NCBI RefSeq assembly: GCF_019649055.1
Contig: NW_026570243.1
Coordinates: 124,001-188,000, forward strand
Origin: Paramacrobiotus metropolitanus
Taxonomy: Eukaryota > Tardigrada > Eutardigrada > Parachela > Macrobiotidae
DNA length: 64,000 nucleotides
Direction: 5' to 3'
The notes beneath the pieces are model-generated. The model worked only from the letters and a program-made list of their open reading frames with translations. It was not told the DNA's origin and made no database searches. Of this stretch, positions 46,483 through 55,100 are shown one piece after another; the stretch's first letter is position 1; every line of letters starts with the position of its first letter. The translations under genes and the position numbers were made by a program.

Positions 46483-47447
46483 AGACCTACGTTCTTGTAC
46501 CTGAGTCCGAATTTTCTGCACCCGGCAAGACCAAAGCCACCTCATGGAAAAAGGCTGAAGAATTTCGTAGTGCCATGACTCATGATTGGCTGACTCGTGC
46601 CGCGTATCAGACTAAGTCTGCAGACTATGAACCACGGGTTATGAGATCTGAAGTTAACGAACACAAACCAAACGTGCCTTCGCAAAGGAACTATGGTACT
46701 CAAGCTGCGCCTCTTTTTACTGATGGATCAACACAAGCGACCGAACCTCCGGTTATTCAGTATCTACCAAGTGAGCCAGTATATTTCCAAAGTGAGCCCA
46801 CAACACAATATATTGAACGCGAACCTATTGTGCAGTATATCGAGCGCGATCCCGTTGTGCAGTATATCGAACGTGAACCAGTTGTACAATACGTACCACA
46901 GTATGTACCTAGAGAGACACTGGTAAAACATGTGTATAAAAGTCCACGCCCCAAGCCAATATCCAAAGGGCAAAGACCAAAAAAGAAGCTACCATCCTCA
47001 CCCATCTTAGAGTTTCCGGATGATGGGTCTTTAGAGTATGTACCTCCCGAATACGAACCACTTCCCGTGTCGCTACCTACAGATCGCATCGACGTTGTGG
47101 TTGCACCGCGAAGCTCTGGTCCAATTACACGCAGCAAAAAAGCGGCTCCGTATAAGGTTCCCGATAGAAAAGCGATTACATCCAGGGCTTTACCGGCCCC
47201 TTCGACTTCACAGGCCTTATCTGTACCGGAAAATTTAAAAGCTTTGCCCGCCCCATCAACTTCAAAGGCTTTACCAGCGGCTCCGACAGCCAAAGCGTTG
47301 ACCTATACAGAACCAACGGAAACACGCACCCTCAAGAATGGCGTTGAAAAGAGCTATGACTTATTAAGGCGTAAAACCACAAAATCTACGGGTCCTCCTA
47401 AAAAGAAGCAAAAGACACAGAAGGGTGGTTGGCTCAGCTACGCATAA
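46479..47447 (+). CDS. Polinton structural-type protein with EREP repeats, unrecognised function
   Basis: 322 residues. It opens MKTYVLVPESEF, similar to a protein beginning MK-x-YVLVP that I associate with other Polintons and adintoviruses. Residues about 90-150 contain four degenerate QYIEREP-type repeats; residues 155-320 are Pro/Lys/Ala-rich and look disordered, with a second set of repeats (ALPAPSTS). The last residues KGGWLSYA recall the KGGF motif of the upstream small protein. Probably a virion-associated or core protein. The stop TAA shares an A with the integrase ATG (TAATG). Confidence 0.6.
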   Translation: MKTYVLVPESEFSAPGKTKATSWKKAEEFRSAMTHDWLTRAAYQTKSADYEPRVMRSEVNEHKPNVPSQRNYGTQAAPLFTDGSTQATEPPVIQYLPSEPVYFQSEPTTQYIEREPIVQYIERDPVVQYIEREPVVQYVPQYVPRETLVKHVYKSPRPKPISKGQRPKKKLPSSPILEFPDDGSLEYVPPEYEPLPVSLPTDRIDVVVAPRSSGPITRSKKAAPYKVPDRKAITSRALPAPSTSQALSVPENLKALPAPSTSKALPAAPTAKALTYTEPTETRTLKNGVEKSYDLLRRKTTKSTGPPKKKQKTQKGGWLSYA

Positions 47448-48478
47448 TGGCAACACTGGACGATATTTATTTAGATGCTTCTAATCCTGGTAGTCTGGGA
47501 GGCATCGAGCGTTTGTACCGGGAAGCGCAAAATCATGGATTTTCTCGTCAGCAAGTGGAAGAGTATTTGCAAAGCAAAGACGCTTATACTCAACATAAAC
47601 CTTTTCGGTCGAAATTTAAACGTCGAAAGATTTTATCATTTAATATTGGTGACCAGCACCAAATTGACTTGGCAGATATGCAAAAATTTGCGAATGACAA
47701 TAAAGACGTTAAGTATTTACTGACTTGTGTCGATTGTTTTTCTCGCTACGGCTGGGCCGAGCCCGTCAAATCAAAGAAACCCGAAGAAATTATTCGTGCT
47801 CTGTGTAATATTTATAAAGAATCTGATCGACCACTGCGCTGCCAAAGCGATAACGGTAAAGAATTTGTGAATAAACAACTGAAAAACTTTTTTACTGATC
47901 ACAATATCAGGTTTTTTACAACAAAGAACGACGATGTTAAATGTGCCATGGTAGAGCGATTTAACCGAACAATTAAGGAACGTCTTTACGTGTACATGAC
48001 AGAGAATAATACTTACAAGTACCTCGATATTTTACCTGAGATTTTAAAATCATATAATAATTCTATTCACTCTAGTACTGGGTTTGCCCCCAGTCAAGTG
48101 GATGTGGATGAAGCGCGCATTATCCGTCAAGATATGATAGAAGAGCCACAAGCAAAAAATCCTATTTTTCAGGTAGGGGATCACGTGCGTATAGCAAAAC
48201 GCAAGCAAACGTTCGAAAAGGGATACGAAACCAATTACACTGAAGAAATTTTTAAAATTGTACAAGTTAAAAAACGACAGAATCATTACATCTACGCTTT
48301 GGAGGATCTAGGAGGTGAAAAAATTGATGGAGATTTTTATGCCAGCGAACTGTCAAAATTTATTATGGTCGAGCGACCGTTTCATCGTATATCACGTATA
48401 TTAAGGGAGAGAATGTACAAGGGAAAACAGCAATACCTTATACGTTGGTACGGTTACGGTCCCGCTTACGACTCTTGA
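47447..48478 (+). CDS. Retroviral-type DDE integrase with chromodomain (ends at an early TGA)
   Basis: Inserts the element, giving the 6-bp TSD. Catalytic residues are visible in order: QIDLADM (first Asp), CQSDNGKEF (second Asp) and AMVERFNRTIKERL (Glu). The segment VDCFSRYGWAEPVKSKK and YNNSIHSSTGFAPSQVD are typical of Polinton integrases. After a basic SH3-like part a chromodomain begins (ISRILRERMYKGKQQYLIRW-YGYG) and stops at TGA 48476-48478. In the same frame eight more codons run to a TGA at 48500-48502 that overlaps an ATG in the standard ATGA manner. The early TGA thus stands where chromodomains have Trp and trims only nine residues, so function could be partly kept. Confidence 0.85.
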   Translation: MATLDDIYLDASNPGSLGGIERLYREAQNHGFSRQQVEEYLQSKDAYTQHKPFRSKFKRRKILSFNIGDQHQIDLADMQKFANDNKDVKYLLTCVDCFSRYGWAEPVKSKKPEEIIRALCNIYKESDRPLRCQSDNGKEFVNKQLKNFFTDHNIRFFTTKNDDVKCAMVERFNRTIKERLYVYMTENNTYKYLDILPEILKSYNNSIHSSTGFAPSQVDVDEARIIRQDMIEEPQAKNPIFQVGDHVRIAKRKQTFEKGYETNYTEEIFKIVQVKKRQNHYIYALEDLGGEKIDGDFYASELSKFIMVERPFHRISRILRERMYKGKQQYLIRWYGYGPAYDS

Positions 48479-48498
48479 GAAAACAAAGAAGATCTAAA

Positions 48499-48990
48499 AT
48501 GAGTTTTTATATGACATGACACTACCGTCTTCCGCATCTCACAATATTTATCCCGCAAATCGTTGTGGAAAATTCACAACTTTGCTAGCCAAAGGTATTG
48601 ATCTTGATGGAAACTGGGAAGTCGGTCTTTCCGAAATTATTTTACCACCGATGCGTCTCAGGTTTACTGAGGGTTTGGCAGTGCTAGTTAAAACCACGAC
48701 TACGCCGAGACACAGTCGGTATTTAAATAAAGAGTCATACAATGACGAGAATCAACTAATTCGGAAAATAAACCTTCTACTGCGTGACAAAGACACCATC
48801 TTTGGACATATTGACGTGACTGGTAGCTCCGCACCGCTGGTGGTAAATCCTGATGCCGAGCTCACGTTTCAGGGATCAGAGTATACGAGGGCGCTGGGTC
48901 TATTGCAAGAGCACTTTTACGCCGGTGCCGGTGGTCAAACGTACCACTTACGACCGGGCAAGGTGAGTCGAGCCATTTATTCTATCTTCC
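48499..48990 (+). pseudogene. Penton (minor capsid, single jelly-roll) protein, C-terminus lost
   Basis: Forms capsid vertices. The first ATG at 48499 reads MSFYMT and then a stop caused by a 5-base duplication (ATGAC twice, 48511-48520), but a restart at 48516 reads TLPSSASHNIYPANR, FTTLLAKGIDLDGNWEVGLS and AEIILP-type sequence, which is the Polinton penton N-terminus. Later GSEYTRALGLLQEHF and the strand leading to IYSIF fit. After about 48985 the frame turns into sequence unlike any penton, and the adjacent frame already reads capsid-protein sequence, so the penton C-terminus and probably the first capsid codons appear deleted. Confidence 0.7.
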
Positions 48991-50273
48991 GGCGACTCTT
49001 ACCGAAAGGTGGAATACCCGCGATTATGATATCGGGCCAACGCAAGCCCCGTCGGACACACCAACGATTATGTTTTTACCATTGCTCCGTGTCAAACTGA
49101 ACTTATTAGTTTGGCAGATGTCCGATTTTCTTGTGATCTGTATGTAACTGACTCTAAAGGGGATATGCCCACGGATGATGCCTGCCTGACAACCGTAAAT
49201 AATATTCTCGATAGTTTATTTGAACAGGTAATTGTCACTCTGGGTGGTCGTAATATTTCTGACAGCAGCTCCATGTACCATATGCGGGGGTACATTGAAA
49301 ATCTTCTAGGCTACACTAAGCAAGCGCAGGCTTATCAATTACAACTGTCTGGGTTTGCCATGGACACACTACTGTGGAAGCAAGATCCATATTACGAAGC
49401 CAAAGTTAACAATGAAAAGATCTTTTTTAGCAAAGGAGCAGAGTTAAGACGAATGTGGCTTCGAGCGTGCCGCCCACTGCAATTATCAGGAAAGCTGCAT
49501 TGTGATTTGTTCCAACAGGACAAACCACTGATACCAGGTGTCGAGTTGAGCATAAAATTAATGCGTAATAAAAACAGTCTAGTCTTTATGACGGACAGTG
49601 ATTTATCAAAGCCAAAATCTGTAATTATCAAAAACCCTCGTTAAAAATTAGAAAATACGAGCCATCGCCCGATTTTCTAGGGGCTTCAACTAAGCAATTA
49701 GTTACAACAAATGCCAAGTACCACATTGAACGTGTTGCTATGCGGCAAACTACTCTGTTTGCCGGACAGCAGCAACATATTTGGCCCAATCTTGTTATCG
49801 GGCAGTTACCCAAGGTTATGTTGTTTGCCATGGTACCGAGTAGGGCATTCAATGGGGAATATACTTCGACGCCGTATGCTTTTAATCATTTTAGTTTGGC
49901 TTACTTGCATGCAGAAATGGACGGGCAAATATTTCCAACTCGGGGATATAATATGGATTTTGAAAACGGGGCTAGTTTGGAGCCGTACGAAGGACTTTTT
50001 GATACACTGGAGCGCCTTCACGAAGGTTTTGGAGAGCTACCGTTCGACAGATCTGATTATAATTTAGGTGGATTTTGTATTTATGGCTTTGATTTTACGA
50101 GAGGGCATACAGGACGTGGTGCTATATCGCTCATTCGGCAAGGTAATTTAAATATGAGCATGCGTTTTGCCAAACCATTACCAGAAGCAGCTGTATGTAT
50201 CGCCATGCTAGTTTACGATAATATTATTGAAATAAACAATAATCGACAAGTACTTTTTGATTTTGCACCATGA
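48962..50273 (+). pseudogene. Major capsid protein (double jelly-roll), broken into three frames
   Basis: This is the hexon-like protein of Polinton capsids. Pieces in order: a segment in frame 2 from about 48985 to 49070 (LPATLTERWNTRDYDIGPTQ); a segment in frame 1 from about 49070 to 49644 with NDYVFTIAP, EQVIVTLGGRNISDSSSMYH and RGYIENLLGY; and a segment in frame 3 from about 49630 to 50273 with TTNAKYHIERVAMRQTTLF, YAFNHFSLAYLHAEMDGQIF and CIYGFDFTRGH. Frame changes lie near 49070 and at a run of five A (49630-49634). The ATG is not found, apparently lost in the fusion with the penton gene. The stop TGA overlaps the protease ATG. Confidence 0.75.
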
Positions 50274-50770
50274 ATAATTTAGAAATTGAGAAATCCCTTC
50301 TTTCGGATCCCAAAATTCGTGAAATTTTTGTTGGGGTTTTTTCTAGTAACACTATACCTGAAAAACAATATCCCGGTGCATATATCGTAAACACAAAAAA
50401 AACGGGGAGTCCCGGCGAGCACTGGGTGGCTTTTTTCTGCGTTCGTCGAAACGTGCTAGAAGCGTTTGATTCGTATGGCCGTAATCCTGCGGAATATTCG
50501 CCGGATCTTGCAGAATGGATGGGAGATGATTACATCATTATGTCCAATACTACAAGACAAAACACCGACAGCACCGTATGCGGCCAGTACTGTATGTTTT
50601 ATGTATTATTGCGATGCTACGGTTTTTCGTATAAGGATCTGATGTCGGCATTCACCAAGCATAAAGGGGTGAACGATAAATTCGTATGCAAATTTATCAA
50701 TAAATTTTTCCGTATAAGCACAAAACTAAGAGACAACGAATTCATAAAATCACTAATAAATCATGGATAA
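50270..50770 (+). CDS. Adenovirus-type cysteine protease (C5 family)
   Basis: Matures virion proteins by cutting them. 166 residues, uninterrupted. The catalytic triad is visible: His51 in GEHWVAFF, Asp67 in EAFDSYG, and Cys104 in VCGQYCMFY, with Gln97 placed for the oxyanion hole. The spacing fits adenovirus and Polinton proteases. Its ATG overlaps the capsid stop and its stop lies inside the next gene (8-nt overlap), so it belongs to the virion gene block. Confidence 0.9.
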   Translation: MNNLEIEKSLLSDPKIREIFVGVFSSNTIPEKQYPGAYIVNTKKTGSPGEHWVAFFCVRRNVLEAFDSYGRNPAEYSPDLAEWMGDDYIIMSNTTRQNTDSTVCGQYCMFYVLLRCYGFSYKDLMSAFTKHKGVNDKFVCKFINKFFRISTKLRDNEFIKSLINHG

Positions 50771-50981
50771 ACCTACAATTAAAGAGATAATTTCTATTAT
50801 TTTTGGAATTCTCATCACCATTTTATTACTGATTTTTAATATTTTAGAAATATGCGGCCACTTCGCTAAACCCAACGTAACTCGCATAACGGAATCCAAC
50901 CGGCTGACAAAAGATGTACTAGATGTAATGCTGAGTGATGACTCATCGCCAGTACCAACTGGCGATAGCAACAATATATAA
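50763..50981 (+). CDS. Small single-pass membrane protein
   Basis: 72 residues with one hydrophobic helix (IISIIFGILITILLLIFNIL) near the N-terminus and a polar tail. The start is 8 nt inside the protease stop region. Small membrane proteins at this place occur in Polintons, but I cannot name a family. The 3' end of the frame runs through the palindrome and TATA box of the IAP promoter, so either the gene or the promoter constrains those bases. Confidence 0.55.
   Translation: MDKPTIKEIISIIFGILITILLLIFNILEICGHFAKPNVTRITESNRLTKDVLDVMLSDDSSPVPTGDSNNI
50946..50981 (+). promoter_or_regulatory. IAP promoter: palindrome plus TATA box
   Basis: TCGCCAGTACCAACTGGCGA (50946-50965) is a palindrome with two mismatched centre bases, and ATATATAA follows at 50974-50981. 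The IAP ATG is at 51019. The same arrangement stands before the DNA polymerase gene at 52048-52080. Confidence 0.65.
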
Positions 50982-51018
50982 CGTTCGAGAAGCGGGGAAT
51001 GAACTTCATTCGTTCAAA

Positions 51019-51753
51019 ATGGCGCGACCAGATATGACAATTGTTGAAAACCGTGTTCGGTCTTTTATCAGTTGGCCATGGCCTTTGACGGCTCCATCCA
51101 GACTGGTACTTGCCGGTCTGTTTTTTAAGCAGTTTCCCGATGAAGTCGGTTGTGCATATTGTGCGTGGACTGCGCATGACTGGGAAGGGGATGAAAACCT
51201 TGTCCTGCGACACGACATGGAAGCAACCGACTGTCCCAGAGTTGGATCTTTGTTACACTCCCCAATAGCTGATGTTAAAGCGAGGTTCGCTACATTTTAC
51301 AACTGGACATTTAAACAACACCCCCGAGAAATGGCCGAAGCGGGATTCTTTTTTACTGGACCAAAGGATCGGGTCCAGTGTTTTTCTTGTAACATTTATC
51401 TGGAAAACTGGCAGGTTGAAGATATTCCATGGGAGGAACACGCGCGTCATGGTGTTGGGTCGTACAACTGCAGCTTCGTGAAACAGGAAAAAGGATCACA
51501 ATATGCGGAAGAAATCATCGCCAAAGCCTTTGCGAAATCGGAGCAAGTGGCCACCGCGGCGGCTGCCGTCTACGCTGAGCGTAAAGAGACTTCAGAGAAG
51601 CCGCAATGTACTATTTGTTTGAATGCTGATATAAAGTGTGCTTTTCAACCTTGTGGTCATGCAGCCTGTTGCGATGCGTGTTCTATGCGTATGTATCATT
51701 GTCCTATTTGCCGCACTCGTGTCTGGGAGTGCAACACAATTTTTATTTGTTAA
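51019..51753 (+). CDS. Inhibitor of apoptosis protein, BIR-BIR-RING
   Basis: 244 residues from an ATG in AAAATGGCG context; the frame is open further upstream but that would run through the promoter. BIR1 spans about 12-76 (Cys45, Cys48, His65, Cys72), BIR2 about 88-154 (FYNWTF, AGFFFTGPKDRVQCFSC, Cys151). RING at 197-232 has CTIC, CGH, CC-x2-C and CPIC in C3HC4 order. This is the layout of baculovirus IAPs and of insect DIAP-type proteins: BIRs bind caspases or their activators, and the RING is a ubiquitin ligase. It would delay death of the host cell. BIR2 has a longer His-to-Cys gap than usual (EHARHGVGSYNC). An AATAAA lies at 51776-51781, inside sequence almost identical to the 3' flank of the ARH-BIR gene. 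Confidence 0.9.
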   Translation: MARPDMTIVENRVRSFISWPWPLTAPSRLVLAGLFFKQFPDEVGCAYCAWTAHDWEGDENLVLRHDMEATDCPRVGSLLHSPIADVKARFATFYNWTFKQHPREMAEAGFFFTGPKDRVQCFSCNIYLENWQVEDIPWEEHARHGVGSYNCSFVKQEKGSQYAEEIIAKAFAKSEQVATAAAAVYAERKETSEKPQCTICLNADIKCAFQPCGHAACCDACSMRMYHCPICRTRVWECNTIFIC

Positions 51754-51764
51754 ATTAAATGCTA

Positions 51765-51825
51765 CAAAACAACCAATAAAAAGAAAGGGGTGGGGAAAAA
51801 TTAACAAAAGAAAGGGGGTAAGATG
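51765..51825. repeat. 3' flank shared with the ARH-BIR gene (inverted copy at 41902-41950)
   Basis: GTGGGGAAAAATTAACAAAA then GAAAGGGGGTAAG here matches, inverted, GTGGGGAAAAATAAACAAAA then GAAAGGGGGTAAAG downstream of the ARH-BIR stop. Roughly 45 bp with two or three differences. It suggests that both BIR-containing 3' ends come from one source. Confidence 0.75.
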
Positions 51826-51878
51826 CGTACATGTTCAAACATGTGTGGCGACCAATAGCCGTGAATGGTAGACGGTTA

Positions 51879-52046
51879 TCGCCAGTCCAGCTGAATGAGA
51901 CTAGACACAAACTAGGTCAGTCGCCAGTCCAGCTGAATGAGACTAGACACAAACTAGGTCAATCGCCAGTCCAGCTGATTGAGACTAGACACAAACTAGG
52001 TCAATCGCCAGTCCAGCTGAATGAGACTAGACTTAAACTAGGTCAA
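51879..52046. repeat. 42-bp tandem repeat, four copies, upstream of the DNA polymerase
   Basis: Units start at 51879, 51921, 51963 and 52005, each with TCGCCAGTCCAGCTGAATGA and GACTAGACACAAACTAGGTC. Each unit carries the CGCCAGT half-site and ends at the complete palindrome at 52048. Because 42 is divisible by three, an uninterrupted frame crosses it (SPVQLNETRHKLGQ repeated), which I take as incidental. Confidence 0.85.
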
Positions 52047-52047
52047 C

Positions 52048-52080
52048 CGCCAGTACCGCTGGCGATCAAAATTATTTAAA
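52048..52080 (+). promoter_or_regulatory. DNA polymerase promoter: palindrome plus TATA-like box
   Basis: CGCCAGTACCGCTGGCG (52048-52064) followed by TATTTAAA at 52073-52080, then the presumed first coding exon at 52136. Spacing of palindrome to TATA (8 bp) is the same as at the IAP promoter (8 bp). Confidence 0.6.
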
Positions 52081-52135
52081 AGCCGTGCGTCGCTCTGCCT
52101 AAATCGCAGTTGGAGCTTATTTTTGGACGGTCATC

Positions 52136-55100
52136 ATGGACGACTATCAGCTTACGGATGTTGATCGTATGGACACTGATGCTATTTTCGACGAAGGGTC
52201 ATGGAATCTTCCACCATCGCCACCGTACATTATCACCGATGCGGATCGTCAGGATACCGATGCCATACTTGCGACTGGTGATTGGGATGATTGGGTGAGT
52301 GACGTTTGAAGATAAGAATAGTTTTTTTTGTTAAAAATAGCTTAAATTTCAATGCTCGCTTATCTGGATTTCTTTTTTTTGTTTTTTTTTGAAACGATCG
52401 TAACTGATAACTACTATAAATTTCAATACCTCCATTTCAAAGTAAATATTTTTTGACAAATAAAAACTAGGAGGAAACGTTTTTTACCACCAGTCAGCGG
52501 TTGTTTATGCGATAAAGACTTCGAATAAAAATTATAATCATCGACAAAAGGCGGTCGTTTGATCCATTTAGAATATTGGAATCAAAACCTTCTGGTAGAT
52601 TGTAGATTGCTAAATATTTAAGATAGTTAATTTATTTAAGTCATTTGCAAATTCGATAATGATTTACTTTTTTCCACTTGGAACAAGCATTTGCTGATAA
52701 CAAATGCAAAAAAAAGTATATAATAATAATATCATATATAAATATCAGTAAGCTGATACACTGCGTCCTGGTAAATAATTAAACCATAAAACTATTGTTT
52801 TTAATAATCAGCGGTCTTTCGCTTTATACGTCACTGGCCTTTCTAGAATAGTATAATCTGTTGTGACCGACACTAAAATTCTGATTCATCTATTGACAAC
52901 AGTAATCATCGATGCCAGTCAGTCTTTTGACCTACTTAGAACAATAGTTTGTTTTTGTCGATACTGGATTGTGAATACGGTTCTGTCCTAGTTAGAACAA
53001 TAGTCTTCGACGCCAGTTAGTCTTTTGGCCTAATTAAAATAAAAGTTGTTTTGATGCGCATCAGCTTTTGTATAGACATTTGTCCTAGTTAAAACATTAC
53101 TAGAATAACACAACATACTGAGAACTTACCAAATTCCGACGATCTAGGTGGTAAGGAACGCTGACCAGGGAGACGCGGGGAAAGCGACGGGTGGTGCCAT
53201 GGACATTGGTATTCCAGATGCGGTTTCGGGAAAGCCACTGGTAAGCTAATAAAACATTAAAATAAGAACGACATTTTCTCAATAAAGCCGAAAAGTTAAT
53301 TTTTTACAACTGGTTGTTTTCGCAAAACAAACAAGTCGGTTTTGTACAACAATTATAAGAAAAATTACGTAATATGCAGGTCACTATTACTTTACATGTA
53401 TTTGTAATTAATAAGCCATTCTTCTTGTAATACATATTATATTTCTGTAGGCACTGGAAGAAATCAGTGATATTCCGGATTTTTCAGCCCTATTCAGCCT
53501 GACTAAGAACAAAGAGCGCCAGTTCAAGAAATTCAACAGCACCGAGTACGAGTACCGTGTGGAAATCGCCGCCCTGCCGCGTATTCATTCTCAGGAAGAA
53601 ACAGTCTTGCTTCTGCCTTTACTGCTGGAATCCATATTGAGTCTCTGCGTGGCTCAGTTTCAACCATCTGACCGTGTTATCATTTCCATTAGCTGTGCGT
53701 CGCTGGAATTCCCAATTTACTTGTCTATGCGGAAATTGTCGGACTTCAGTGTCGACGACCTTGTTGCTGTATGTACCAAGGCCAACTCCGGGCGGATGGT
53801 GCTGGACGATACTTTTTCAATCCGGATTTTTCGCACTATTATGCCGAGTGGTGGTAACTGGAGGTTTTTACATCGTCACGTAGCGCGCGACGCCAAACGT
53901 TTCAGCACGTCCATTGTTACTGTCCGTGTGCACAATAATTATTGTCTACCAGCAGCGCTGTACTTGGGCAAGTACCGCTTGACGCATGATGTTCAAGGAA
54001 CGTACAAAAGCCAGTGGAAGCACCTCTACAGTGAGAAAGGAATTAACAAGCTGACAGGCCATGCCCGAGAAATTATCCAGCTGTCTGATTTACCGTTGGG
54101 ACGGTGCTACAACCTTAACGACCTGAGTGCCATCCAGGAAGAATGCTTTCTCGAATTCCAGGTTAAAGTTATTTCGGCGGATCACGGCAATACCTTTATC
54201 GCCCGTGTGCCGGAAAAGAAAACAAAGGATATGAAGGAAATCTTTGTCTTGTTGGAGAAGAATCACTTTGACCTCGTGACTACGGTGACCGGTATTTTCA
54301 ACTCGTCATACTTCTGCTCAGAGTGTGACAAGCCGTACAGTCACAAGGAGCGGCATCGATGCGGTGGGAACTGTCGCTTTTGTTATCGGTCAGTTAGTGA
54401 ATGTGTGGAAGGGGTGGTTGTTCGCTGTGGCGACTGCCGCCGTACGTTCAACAACCAGGAATGCTTCACCATCCACAAAGCTGTTCGCCGTAACGGAAAA
54501 ACCTATTGTTCCCAGATGTTTTACTGTAAAGACTGCCGCCGCTTTGTGAACTTGACACGTCGTCCAAATGGTAACCACCAGTGTGGGGAGATGTTTTGCA
54601 CAGTTTGCCGTGAGTGGGTTCCTCAAGCCACGCATAAGTGTTTCATAAAAGTCCTTCCAAAGCCTTTACCGACCTTACCAGATAAACCAGAGCCGCCGAA
54701 GCGATACATTTTCTTCGATTATGAGACGTACAATGATCCGGGCAATGGACATACTCCAAGTTGTGTTGTGGCCCAGTACGAAGACGGTACGGAATTCCGA
54801 TTTCCGGCGGATGGTCAACCAATAACCAAGGATGTCGGACAGAAGTTCGGAGAATGGCTGTTTTCAGAGCAGCACAACCATCATACCATCATTGCGCATA
54901 ACTTCCGGGGATATGACGGGCACTTTCTCCTAAAGCACCTTTTGGACAATAAACTGCGCGGTGTGGAAGTCATCAAGAGGGGAACCCAGCTTCTGGAGCT
55001 GCGCTACCGTTCGTTAAATATGTGTTCCCGTGACACACTGAATTATATGCCTATGAAACTCAGCAGTTTGCCCAAAGCAGTTGGTTTGGAGGTGGAAGTA

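Noticed and set aside
49621-49640. Programmed -1 frameshift in the capsid gene
   Set aside because: The run CAAAAAC is a poor slippery site, and a second unrelated frame change lies upstream, so a simple indel is likelier.
51831-52079. Open frame with four SPVQLNETRHKLGQ repeats
   Set aside because: The frame stays open only because the 42-bp tandem unit is divisible by three; the unit carries the promoter half-site, and the frame ends inside the polymerase promoter palindrome.
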